A stretch of DNA of 64,000 nucleotides, from positions 1,798,001 to 1,862,000 of the forward strand of contig JAFFSR010000221.1 of NCBI GenBank assembly GCA_017163975.1, given 5' to 3'. The notes below the pieces were generated by a model that saw only the letters and a list, made by a program, of their open reading frames with translations, had not been told where the DNA came from and did no database searches. Source of the stretch: Anastatus disparis. Lineage: Eukaryota > Arthropoda > Insecta > Hymenoptera > Eupelmidae. The translations under genes were made by a program, and so were the position numbers. Shown here piece by piece: positions 13,219 to 25,300 of this stretch (position 1 is the stretch's first letter; every line of letters begins with the position of its first letter).

Positions 13219-13488
13219 CACGTTACCTACGTATGTGTCGTGTGTGACACATATAAATTTTTTTTTTTTTTCGATTTTTTTTATGGTACAAGCAATAACA
13301 TAATAAATACATTAGTTACATCAAAGTTAACTATTTCCGATCTCATTCTAAGGACATGAAATAGTTTTGATGCATTAACAGCCGAGAAAAAAAGAAAAAA
13401 GTATACAGAAATCTTTTATTTAAATAACATATTTCTCAAGTGATTTAAATAAAATTTTTCACTTTTTCATGGTCTCGACGTTAAAGGG
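13219..13488. mobile_element. Possible second TTAA-flanked MITE
   Basis: TTAA at 13215-13218 and 13489-13492 bracket 270 bp. The right end read inward from the other strand begins CCCTTTAACGTCG; the left end begins CACGTTACCTACG. They match at 8 of the first 13 positions. The pattern resembles piggyBac-type ends with a degraded left terminus. TTAA is common in such AT-rich DNA, so this could be chance. Confidence 0.4.
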
Positions 13489-15346
13489 TTAATTAAAATC
13501 AAAACCTGACATTTTTACGTATTTTTAAAACTAGCTTAGAAAAATTTCATATGGGATAAAAAGAATTTATGTTAATCCTAACTCATATGACATTGTTCAT
13601 TCAGCAATGTCTACTTAATAATTAGGTCACTTAGACCCAGATTCTAATTAGCTTTCAGTATTGCACAGAATGCTCATTTTTAAAAAAGAATTTTATAAAA
13701 ACAAATCTTTTTGCGCAGTTTAGAGTATATAAAGCAAGCAATGTGGGTTACGGCAATTTGTTAAGAAAATTGTTTTACCATTTTATCTTATGTAAACCTA
13801 ATCTTTATTTCTACATTTGCAGAAAACCACTTATAAAATGACTTTCAAAGCAGCAGACAGAAACAATTTCAAGAAAAATTAAGATGGAAAAATAATACGT
13901 TGGTATAAAATCATTTCACTAAATCTTGAAACCGCTGCGTTTACTTCATTGTCTCTCTTGTCAGCGGCGTTTTCAAGTTTTTGACGTTACGTTTGTTGAA
14001 AGACCACTTTATAGCTTTTCATTCGTACAATTTCTTGTTAAAATAATTTTATAGCTTTTTACATTGTTCGAATAAAAATCTTATATATATATTTTTTTTC
14101 TATTTTTAAAAACCACAATTTTCCATTTTCCGGAAAAATCAATGACAATGGCAATGTTGAAAAACGTCGAACGTAAGCTGACATTGTTAGAATTCATACG
14201 GAATTTAATTTGAATTCAATAAAAATTATTTTCACTCGATTAGCTTTCAACATCCATTCCAAAAAGAGAAAGAGAAATAAAAAAAAAAAAAAAAACGTAA
14301 AAAGAAAAAGGACACCAAACACGTTCACACTGTATAAGCGTCAAGTGTCCAACCGAATTATAACCAAGTAAAAGGACCCTCATTTCTCAAGATGACTCCC
14401 GCTGTTGCTGCTGTTGCCCTTTTTTTTCTCTCCTTTTCGAAACGTTTCTCTTGCTTTTGATAAATGCGTTCGCTTCGTGCACAAGATGATCGTCAACAGT
14501 AAAGGCGTGCCTTGCGGGTACGATGGAAAACGATTAACAATATTGTTCCTTCTCTAACAGCTTCTTATTTTATTTTTCTCTTATTCTTTCCTTAAAAGAT
14601 GCTTTCATTTTTTCTCTCTCTCGAGGAACAGTCATCGCGGAAAAATGTACACGTATGGGTGTAGAGCCAAGGAAAATAACGTGTTTGTGTATAACGAAAG
14701 AAAAGAATTGTTACAAGAGATGAAGTGTTATGGCAAAGGTAATATTCCGAGCTGGTCATTCACAGTATATCAAATGGTACGAGTTTAACAAAACTATTTT
14801 TGATCCCTAATGGTTTAGCACTTTGACGGATTGCTTTTGAATATTATAAATGTGTCGAATGGAATGTATCGTGTGAGGTGAATAATGGAAAGATAAATAT
14901 TTTCGTTTTGGTTTTTAATGTAGATTTGATCTTCCGATAAAAATTGATGTATTGTATATTTTATTCTTAATTTAAAAAGTAATTTGTATATTTTGATCAT
15001 TCTGATCGTAAGAATGAGATCGCGTTTTGTGATAAAATTCTTATACTATTTTGGAATAGCAACAAACTGTGTAAAATTAATGAGCACATTTTTTAAAATT
15101 TCTTAATTCAAATTTTGTAAAAAGATTGATGAAAATAAATTTTTCTAAAATACAATCTATAAAGTTTTTACGAACTAAAAAATTTCGAGTCTATAATCAA
15201 TTACTTTTATGCTAGTTTGCATCTCTACGCCAACATTTTTTATAAAGATACTATTATTATTATTTCTATTAATTTAAATAATTCAACAAAAAATTATAAG
15301 AAATGAAGCAGAAAGAATAAAAAATCTATAAAATATTTTTTCAATT
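13489..15346. other. AT-rich non-coding stretch
   Basis: No supported gene. The region around 14250-14700 has A-runs and slightly higher G+C with short purine or pyrimidine tracts. Nothing recognisable. Confidence 0.6.
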
Positions 15347-15538
15347 GTTTAACGTCACTGCATTTATACTATCATTACGATACTAATTAGCGACGGAGAT
15401 TTTCAGTGTGTTTGTGAACAAAGCACATATATCGTATACAGTGGTGCTTGTATAAAACGGCCGAGAGCAGGATTCGAACTCGGAGCCTCGAGAGATTACG
15501 AATCCATCGCTCTACTGACTGAGCCACTGAAACCTCAA
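15347..15538 (-). mobile_element. tRNA-derived SINE, copy 2
   Basis: On the minus strand this reads a tRNA-like head with TGGCTCAGTCAGTAGAGCG, anticodon loop TTCGTAA and GTTCGAATCCTGC, then CAAGCACCACTGTAT, GTGCTTTGTTCAC, CTCCGTCGCTAATTAG and GTGACGTTAAA. Head and tail match copy 1 along their length. A two-base insertion in the variable-loop region (TCTCTCGAGG against TCTCGAGG) separates it from copies 1 and 3. Confidence 0.87.
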
Positions 15539-17497
15539 TAACACCAAATTATGACAAAGGATGAGATTGATTATTTACTTGAAATTTTTTGGTTCGTATG
15601 ATTACTTCGGGTAAGATTTTATTTAACATTCGTTATATAAAAATTTAATGAGCTGTAGTTCAAAATTCTGAAAAATGATTAATTCTTATCGGAAATTCTT
15701 AAGTACAGTGTCATCATAAATCACAATATTTTTATTTAATACTACATGGAACGATTAAAAATCAATTTTTTCCTTTTTTCTACGTATAAAAATGTAAAGG
15801 TCAGAGCATTTCTTAATTAAATTTCGCATCCAACCATTGATTATTAAACTTTAAGGAAAAAAAAGCTTTCATCGCAAAACACTACTTTATAAAGTATATA
15901 AGCAATATAGTGAATATATTAAAAAAGTAAATATAAATACTTATACACTGTAATCGATAAGTATTAATACCCAAGTATTTGTTATGTCTGAGTCATTTCA
16001 CGTTATATATGCAAAAAAATAAAAAGCAAAGAAATATAGTATAAAACAAACTGATTTACTTGTTTGATACTTCAATCAGTATCCGAGCGTGACATGTTTA
16101 CGACACTTGATTTTAAAAGCATTATCAAAACGAATGTTTTGAAACTGCAAATTATTCCATATAAACAATGTCTATATAAAGCTGTACATAACAATATTAC
16201 GCTTTTTTACTTTTTTTTTTTTATTTTCCAACTGATTTGGTAATCCTTGAATCACCAAGCTAATAAAGCTAAATGTATTATTATCTGGTAATAATCTAAG
16301 CTTCCATTCAATCTTTGAAATTACAGTTTTTAAAAGCGCGTGACCTCAAAAAAAAATATGAAAAGAAAAAGAATACGTACATTAATAAAGTTAAGAATTT
16401 ATAAAAGGATATAAGGACAATGACATAAATTATACGCTTGTCTCTTGTACTTAAAGTTATAGATATTTTTTTTTTAAATGAAATGTTCTCGAAAATTAAT
16501 CATTTCATTATTTTAATTGTAATGTGGACAATGCTAACCTGAAAATTTTTCAACTTAAAATTTTTAATGGCCATGATTTTTGTTTTAAAATTCATTTCTT
16601 CATTTTAAGCGATGAATTAGTGTTAAATAGTTCTTTAAGATTGTCCACGTAGTGTATGATTTTTACAGTTACAAAAATGATATTTAATCGTATAATTGGA
16701 AGTCAATTAGAAAAAATATAAAAATTATAAACCATTTAAACAGAATAATGGATATAATGATGCGCTGTTTATTCGTTAAAACAACATCGGTATTGATATA
16801 CGGAAATCGATTTAATCATTATTGATTGTTCAAAAAAGTAATGATAATAATTTATTGATACACAAAATTAAAATGATGATCAGCGACAATATTCACATTA
16901 AAAAATCGATTAATTATCATCCGAAAATTCAAAATTTCACGCTTTTCAAACGAAATTCATTAATCATTTCCAAAATAAAAAAAAAAGTTAAAAATAATAA
17001 GTATTATCATAAAATTATCTCCACAAACAGCAATAAATTTAAAAATCAATCAAATTAATTAATTTTCATTTCAAAACAATTATAATCTGAGCACTATATC
17101 CATCCTTTCTCTCTCTTTACATCCACGTATATACAATCAGCGTTACACGAAAGCGTTAAATTCACGCTTGTAAAATTAACGATTGGAAATCCACCCAATA
17201 CTCGATATATCTTTTCTTCTTTTTTTTCTTTTTAACTTTGTATATAAACACATATAACGTATACAAAAAAAATGTCGCGAGCGTAGGCGTACACAATCAC
17301 GTCAATGTAAGTATTCGATTGTAATTGCCTCGTTATAATAAAGCGTCAAAGCTTAAAGTACATCTACATATATATACACAATAATGTATCGGTTATAATA
17401 TCAGATGATCAAGCTTCTTTTTTATTGTTTCTTTTTTTTCATTCTCTACGCTATTCTACGCAACAACGCCCCCTACGGATATATTTCCGCACGCCGG

Positions 17498-17499
<2 letters not shown>

Positions 17500-17531
<32 letters not shown>
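17500..17531. repeat. (AT)n microsatellite
   Basis: About sixteen AT dinucleotides, directly after CCGGAAA. The ATATTTCCG/CGGAAATAT inverted pair just upstream can form a small hairpin. Confidence 0.9.
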
Positions 17532-17535
<4 letters not shown>

Positions 17536-18930
17536 GTATAATAGAGAAAAAAAGAAGAGGTATGTATTGGAGGAATGAACAAGAGTATGTAATACTTTTT
17601 AAAATAAGGTTTGCGCATATATATATGCGCGTATATAATGAAAAGTATTTCGATAAATCAAGTGCTGAACGATTGTGTACTTCCTACTTCGGCACCTTCG
17701 CACAAATAAGTAACACATAGGCTTCTTCTTTTCCTTTTTTTTTCATTCAGATATATGGGAGTGGGAGTTTTATAAAAGGTGGAGTTTCTCTATGGACGAA
17801 TTAATGATGCTAACGGTAATGCATTGGCTGGCTTTCGATTCAATGATTTTCTTAAGAAATTGATTATGCGAATTTTCATAAAGTGAAAAAAAAATATTTG
17901 AATGGAAAGAAATATTCTCGCGCTGACGTCAATTATTAATGAACGTTATGATTTTTTTATTGAATATTTTGATTGAAATGTATGTCAATATTTTTTGTTA
18001 TTTTATGATTATGGACTGTGATATTTTTCAATTAAAAATTTCATACGCGTTGTTTATGCACTTTCATAAAACCTGACATTTTTAATTTTTAATCTTGTTT
18101 ATTTTAAATTATACGAAAAGTTGTAGATTTTATTTTACAAACATTGCTAAAGCCTTTTGAATTAATTTTTTATTAGCATTACGCTGAAACTCAATCTGAT
18201 TATTTATCTTTTTAAACCATATTTTATCGAACAAAGTATTTATTTAGAAAAAAATTAAATGTAAATAATAATTATGATTGTATAAGGTATTCAAGAAAAA
18301 TTTTGAATTCTTTCTCATGAATTTAAATGCATTCAAGTAAAATGTAAGCTATATTTACTTGTCTGTTATTTGATTGCTAGTTTGCGCAACGAGCGCTTTT
18401 TGCATTTCTTATTATGAGGTTAAAAATCAAAGTTAACTGACATAAAATCATGAAAATTTTAGCCTTTGAACTATACGAAAATATAGTGTTATTCCAATCT
18501 GACACATTTGTAAATTAAAACGTTTCAATACATCTCGAGTGAAATTAAACGAAAAAGTACAAGAAAAAAAAAAGAACAACAAATTTTTATTTTGATAATA
18601 TATGACGCTAGCATTTAATATTATCGGGTATTTCTGTCTTAGATCTATCAGGAATGACTAGCGTTTATATTCCCTATACAGATCGACTTGAGAAATCTTT
18701 TAACTTGCAATATAACGGATTTTAAATATAATAAAAATCCCTTAAAAAATTTTTCCCCACAGTCATATATTTTTTTTTCTCTACTCGATAAATCTTTAAA
18801 AAAGGCCTTTATCTGAGTGTGTAACCGTTATTAGTTAAGTGTCTTGCAATTCTTAACATTTTGTTCTGCGGCAAAAATTTTTAATAGATACATTAAAGGT
18901 CGTGGAAGATATATTGCAAATGGTATTTGT

Positions 18931-19002
18931 TGTGATTAGATTTGGAATTTTGTATTATTATGTGATAAGATTTGGAATTTTGTATTATTATGTGATAAGA
19001 TT
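18931..19002 (+). repeat. 30-bp tandem repeat, 2.4 copies
   Basis: The unit begins TGTGAT(T/A)AGATTTGG and ends TATTATTA. It occurs at 18931-18960, again at 18961-18990, and partly at 18991-19002. Small local slippage duplication. Confidence 0.9.
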
Positions 19003-19329
19003 TTAGAGAATTTTTTATTTTAATATTAAAAGAAGAAATTGACTTTTTAATATTTTTTAAGATATAATATATGTTCATTGAAATTTGTTAATATTATGAA
19101 TTAAAAATTAATAATAGTACTTTCTTATATATTTATTTTTATAAACTTTATTATTTATCTATAGATAAATATTGTACTGTTAGAATGATTTACAAAAATT
19201 AATAAAATATTTTTAAAATGAGCGTATTAAATTAAAATATAAATTTTTTTTTTATAGAAAAAGGTTAAAAAAGAGAAAAAACAAGGACACTTTACTCACA
19301 ATTAGATATGATAATTTTTTTTCTTTTTC

Positions 19330-19520
19330 GTTTAACGTCGCTGTATTTATGCTATCATTGTGATGTTAATTAGCAACGGAGGTCTTCAGTGTGTTTGTAA
19401 ACAAAGCACATTGTATAAGGTACAGCGGTGCTTGTATAAATCAGCCGAGAGCGGGATTCGAACTCAGAACCTCGAGATTACGAATACATCGTTCTACCGA
19501 ATGAGCCACTGGCGACCTCA
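19330..19520 (-). mobile_element. tRNA-derived SINE, copy 3
   Basis: On the minus strand it carries the same head (TGGCTCATTCGGTAGAACG, TTCGTAA loop, GTTCGAATCCCGC) and tail (CAAGCACCGCTGTAC, GTGCTTTGTTTAC, CTCCGTTGCTAATTA, GCGACGTTAAA) as the other two copies. The A-box is more diverged here. A 74-codon plus-strand frame running through it is an accident of the SINE. Confidence 0.87.
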
Positions 19521-22500
19521 AACTAATATTTTTACAGACTGCTCATATGGCCAAAAATTACCAAAGTTTGTGGTAAATAAATAAAATTTCCTATATTTTT
19601 AGCAAGTTTGACCATCTACTATGATAATTTTTTACTATAAAGGCAGTCTGTGACTACATTACTACAAATCATTGTAATTTTTATTAAAACATTTTTCCCC
19701 GTGTGTAAAAAACGTTTCAACTACATAATTCGTAACCATGTACTAATTTTCCAAAGAAAGCTTAAACACCTCATAAAATAAAATTTAAAACGCATAAAAG
19801 AAAAATCTTAATATGTCATTTGAAAAACATTAATTGCTATTACCTCATCCAAGCCCATAAAAACTCAAAACTATAAATAAAAACTAATCATCCATCTGTT
19901 CAAACGTCGTTAAATCTGTCCCATTCAAACAAAACTGTATTTTCTTTGGCTTATATACGCGCAATTAACCCCATGTGTGTGCATTGCACGTCATCCGTGT
20001 ACAGCACAACAATCCCCTCGGCTTTATTTTATTCTTCATTAAAGAAAGACCGCAACAGCTAAAAAACAGGTGTTTTGTAAATCATCAACGATGTTGACCC
20101 CCTAACGGTTATCTCATGTTAAATATATATATACGTACGTATAAAAAAGAAGAATAAAGACTTTAGGCTATTAGCAAACGACTATACGGTGTATTCAATA
20201 CTTGACGAGTCATCGTGATAAAAATCGTAAAGGCCAGACGAAGTCGTAAAACTAAAAGTTTGGATGATGAAGAGGTCGAATATTTGAAGAAAGAAGAATG
20301 AGCTATTATGGTGTTTTCTTTTTTAATTAATTTGCACACATTTGGAGTTCTATTGATATTAATCTAAATTTTTTAAATATTTATGTTTTGATGTTGATTT
20401 TTTTAATTACTATGCCAGTGATTTATAAATAATAATTGTAAATTAATCATTGTATTTATTTGAAATAAAATTAATTCTACACTGTAAAAAAAGACATAAA
20501 AATGCATTTTTGCAAATTTGCATTGAGTTTATGTTAAAAAAAAATTATTATAATTTAATACCACTTTAATGGTCGAAATAAATTAAATTTCGTGTACAAA
20601 TTTCGTTCAAAACTAAAATACATGTATTAAATTTAATTTCTTTTCTAACAGTGTAATTATGAAATTAATAGATTAAATTCATATCAGCATTGTAAATATT
20701 AAAAATTTTTTTAAATAATCTAAATTTATGATTGATCAAGACTAGTCAGAACAAAATTTTTAATGATTGTATGAAATAAAATTTTACATCGTATATTTAA
20801 ATGATTTATAATATTGTATCAAGCTTCAGAGAAAATTTATGAAGTAATTTATATCAACAAAAAAAAATTTTTTACTATCAAAGTTAATGGTTACTTTTAG
20901 ACAGCTGGTTTTGTTATAAAAGAATTACACAATTCTCGATTTTATTTTCGTTTAATCAAAAGCATCGAATTTATCTGTTCGCTTAATGCAGAGTCATTTC
21001 TAGACTTTCATAAGATTTATTTTGTTTGTTTCTTCTTTTTTTTTATGTATATACATCATACATCTTATTCCTACACGTTTATGATGATCCGAAATCCTGT
21101 AACTAATCAGATAACAAAATAATGCGATCAGCTCGTACAAGTGAAAGCTTTGATCGTTCAATTTGTTAACGTGCACTTACATAAAAAATAATCAATACCG
21201 AAAATTTTTCTTTGCCAAGAGAAAGTAAAAACGTTAAATGCGATTAATACTTTTTCGAAATAACGACATCAATCAAAATCGTCAAAACGTTCCTAGTTAC
21301 AAATAGGAATAAAAAAAAACGTATATCTTTATTTTTTATACACTTGAATAGGATTTAAGATCTCTTTTATCGATAAAAATGATAATAAAAAAAAAGTAAA
21401 ATTAATTCGTGTCGAACAAGTCTTTAATAGTCGATAAACACGCAACTTTAAAAACCTGTCCTATGATTAAACCATCAAATTTAACGCGGTGTACCGCCTA
21501 TGGGCATAATGAATTTTCAAATTCTTCGGTATAAATCACGGAATAAAAGAAAAAAACTATAAAAGGTACTTAAAGTCATACTTAAATTCACAATGAAGAT
21601 AAGATTTTTCGTTATCTTCATTGGACTAAAAAAGAAAACCAAAAAAAAAAAAAGAAAGAGAAAAGATGTTACTCACCCAGTGTCGCCAATGTAATCTAAC
21701 ATCCGTATCTTGAGCATGTCTGCGTTTTAATGCACTTCACTGTTTAACAAGAATAAGTGAAACCTTTATTCCAATTATTTTTCTTCTTTAATATCTTCCT
21801 TTTTAACAGGAAAAACAATAGAAAAAAAAGAAAGAGAGAGAGAGAAAATAGAAGGAGAATATCTTCGGTGAAATTTTCTAGCAAACGGTACTATCAATAC
21901 CACCACGCCTCCCCCTCTCTCTTTCCCCAAAGCCACGTGCAATGGTTAAAAGCTATAAGCGTGAGTCACGCGAATAAGTCTTGATGCATCCGTATTTCCT
22001 TCTTTCTTGCCTTTTTTTCTCCTTTTTTTTTATAAAATCTAATACACTATTATACACCTTGTATTTTTCTGCTTCTTTCTTTTTTTTTAATTGGTTCACG
22101 ATGTGCACACACTATCACGTAAAACTAGGTTCCTTTTCTCTTCCTTTTTTAAAACGGAAAAAAAAAGAAGTCTCGATTCAAGCTTTAGATATTTATTGGC
22201 GCGCTTTCGCTTTATTAGTTTATTACTAGGTTACGTTATATACGATGATTGCCGGTTATGCTCCTCCTAAATCCTGATTCTTGTTTTTTATTTATTTATT
22301 TATTTAGCTTTTTTTTCCAATGTTTGACTTGGGCGATCGGGAGAATACTGATTTAAGGCTGATTAAATTTAATTGGATTTACCATTAAATTTTCAAGCGA
22401 TATTTCATTAATCTTAGAGCTAATCTTCATTTAAATAAGGCGAAATTAATCGCAGCGTCGATATAGTTTTCTACTCTAGATTTTCAATATTATTAATTAT

Positions 22501-24900
22501 TGGGTGGTAACCATTAATAATATACTCTATTACTGTTATTGTTGTTATTGTGACAGTTAGTAATTAACCTATTTATTATCAAACACAATAAAACAGGCTC
22601 GAGGAATCGAGCGTTAAAGAAGAGAATTCCATAAATTTACTGTTATCCAATGAAACGTTATGGTTTTTCGATAGATTGACAAATCTCGAAGATTCAGAAT
22701 TTCACACGACTTGCTTTTGCTCTTTCCTTTATTTCAACTTGTTTATAACGCCTTCCTCTTCTTCTTTTTTTTTGAAAACTATTAAAACGTCCGGTACGGA
22801 CGGAGAAGAGTCCCACGAGTACGCGCGCGTTTATGTCGCGCGGGAAATAACTTTTAATATATAAAACGCGCAGCAGCAGCACACAGCCACAACGTTTAAT
22901 ATACACCAGTTTTATACCAAACTCGTTTTATATGTATTTATATACTTTTTTTTCTCTCTTTCTCTCTCTCTTTCGTCGCCTCTTTTCAAATAGCTTGGAA
23001 AATATTCAGCAATGTTATAATCCACAAGTGTCACGCTACGTGTTTATGCACGCATAGATTAACCGATTCTTCGTCAATGTTGTAAGATGTAGCGATACTT
23101 GGTCTTCTTTTTATTTGAAATGTTTGTTGTTATCTCTTAATTGACAAAATTATAAGGTTACTTCTGGCATGTATCAGCTAAACGTTCATTATTTAGTCTT
23201 AATAGATATCCGTAACTTCGACACATAAATGATAGGGACGTCATCTTTACCCTGCGCATTATTCAAACTTTTTTTCTTCTTCATCTAAATGGCAAAAAGA
23301 AAAGAGCCAAGAAAAAAGGGATAAAAAGGAAGAACGAGAAAAAAAAAACAATCTGTTACATAGTAAAATTTTCTAGTTCACCGGCAAAACCCACATTTCA
23401 AATCTAAATTGAGCGTAAAAAAAAATAATCCATCGTTCGTGGATCACGTATTTCGTGTTCATGGCAATTGCATTGCTCTGCTGTACCCCCGCTGTATGTA
23501 CGTATACGAATTATCCTTTAGCTTTTTAGTACCGTTATCGATTAGACCAATCGATTGAGCTACCTGGAGAATAGTTGTTGCTTCTCTCTCTCTCTCTTTT
23601 TTTTTTAAACTTTAACTGTTTACCAAGCTGTTTACTTTGATGATAAAAATAAAAGGCTTCCGGAAATACAAGAGAACGTTTATTTCTTCCTTTGATATTT
23701 TATTTTCTTCCTTCTATTATTATTTTTTTTTTCCTGTTAAATTTTGTAGTTTACGCTATTCGGAACACCTTATAGTTTTTCTGCGTTGTTACTCCTTTGC
23801 GCTGATGTGTGCCGATGACCGCGATATCGCTTCAAAACACGCGGACTTTCTTTCTACGTCTATCTCTCTCCTTTTCTTTTCTTCTTCCTTCTTATTTTTT
23901 TTTTTTTTTTTTTTTTTAACCTATTGTAAAAGCCGGTCGGGGAAGATTTAAGTGTGTGTTTATGTGTTGTGTTTCGTCTGCTGCTCACGCGACGATTGTT
24001 AGCTTAGCTTCGTGAACGAGTACACTATATATGTATACACGTATATACGAAACAGGTACTTTTTAAAAGTTTAAGGTTTTGGTTACAGCGATGTGAAGTG
24101 GATTTGTAATTTTCTTCCTTATTTTTTCTTCTCTTTCTCGTTCTTCTTCTTTTTGCAGAATTTGTTAAGTTTATGAAGGTAATAGGAAGAAATAGTGTTT
24201 CTTCGTTTTCTAGAGTAACACAACAGTTTAAACGATGACAAGAATAAAATCTGTTATTTTCTTAATTTTAAGGAAATTTAAAACAATTCTGTTACTGCAG
24301 TATTTCTATCACTTTTGTTTTTCTTCAAATTATCAGTTGCTGGTTTATTTGAAATTTCGAAATATCGAATAAACAATTTCGTTGCTCGATAATGATTGAA
24401 CGTTCGATCGAAAACTTCTTCGTAAACAAATAAAATCGAGTCGGGCTATAAACACCGGCAAAGGCACTTCACATTAACGGAACGTATGTATACATGAAAA
24501 CTTTTAATCAAAATCTTCCAGAGTAACGATTTTACGTATCTTGAATTAAAAAGTAATCGATTTCACTTTTATTTTTCAATAAAAATTCAATATCAAATAT
24601 TTAAAACAGCCTTCACTCACGGTATGATTTTTAAAAATAACGACGTACGATTGTAATTAAAAATCAGACAAAATTTTAAACCATCTTATAAATGATATAC
24701 TTTTAGAATAACACACTTTTTTATAACATATCCCGCTAAAAAAAACACCACCGAAAAGATTATCAAAATGCACTATTACAATCGTACAAAATATGCATAA
24801 AATTCATTCTTAAACATTAAACAAGTTCGCGAATCACATCACGCATTATCAGTAAATTCTCGATATTTTTCTTAATTTTCATTTCGCGAGACATCGTCAA
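19521..24900. other. AT-rich non-coding stretch
   Basis: No supported gene. Long T-tracts and (CT)n-type pyrimidine runs increase from about 21,750 on (for example 22950-22975 and 23580-23600, and a T-run around 23899-23918). Short frames of 60-105 codons across these tracts are rich in Phe, Ser and Leu because they read pyrimidine repeats; I do not treat them as genes. Confidence 0.65.
20480..20653. mobile_element. Possible short TA-flanked MITE
   Basis: The left end is CACTGTAAAAAAAGA and the right end on the other strand is CACTGTTAGAAAAGAA. TA lies outside each end (20478-20479 and 20654-20655). The length is 174 bp with no coding capacity. The inverted match covers only about 14 bp in AT-rich sequence, so this is tentative. 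The CACTGTAAAA start is shared with the element at 42186-42561. Confidence 0.5.
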
Positions 24901-25266
24901 TATAAACATTGAAAGAAAAAAAAAAGAGTCGTGGTGTGTATGTCGGTATATTCGAACTGCCCGCACAATACTGTTTGGTGCTTAAGCTTATGGGCAACAG
25001 TAAAGCACAACAGACACACACATGCGGAAACTTACACTTACACGGGCGCTGCTTATAGGCCTTCTCTCACTCCTTTTGCACTCTCCTCGCGCGCGCGGGG
25101 CAAAAGAGAGCCTCGCTACTCCCGTCAGTCGGCCTATCTCTTTCTAACTCTCCTCGTTGGCGTATATAGTGTATATAGACACAGAGAGCACGATGGTGTG
25201 TAGTGTGTTGCATCGTGTGTTCCCCTTCTCTTTTCTATGTATCCCTTATACACTCTTGTTCACTTG

Positions 25267-25300
<34 letters not shown>

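Larger units (their letters stand above)
15539..19329. other. AT-rich non-coding stretch
   Basis: No supported gene. It contains an (AT)n run at 17500-17531 preceded by a 9-bp perfect inverted repeat (ATATTTCCG/CGGAAATAT), and a 30-bp tandem duplication at 18931-19002. A 78-codon frame at 16822-17058 is Lys/Asn/Ile-rich and most likely accidental. Confidence 0.65.

Noticed and set aside
16524..16648. GTGGACAAT / ATTGTCCAC inverted pair as a transposon
   Set aside because: Only nine bases match, and there is no target duplication or longer end similarity.
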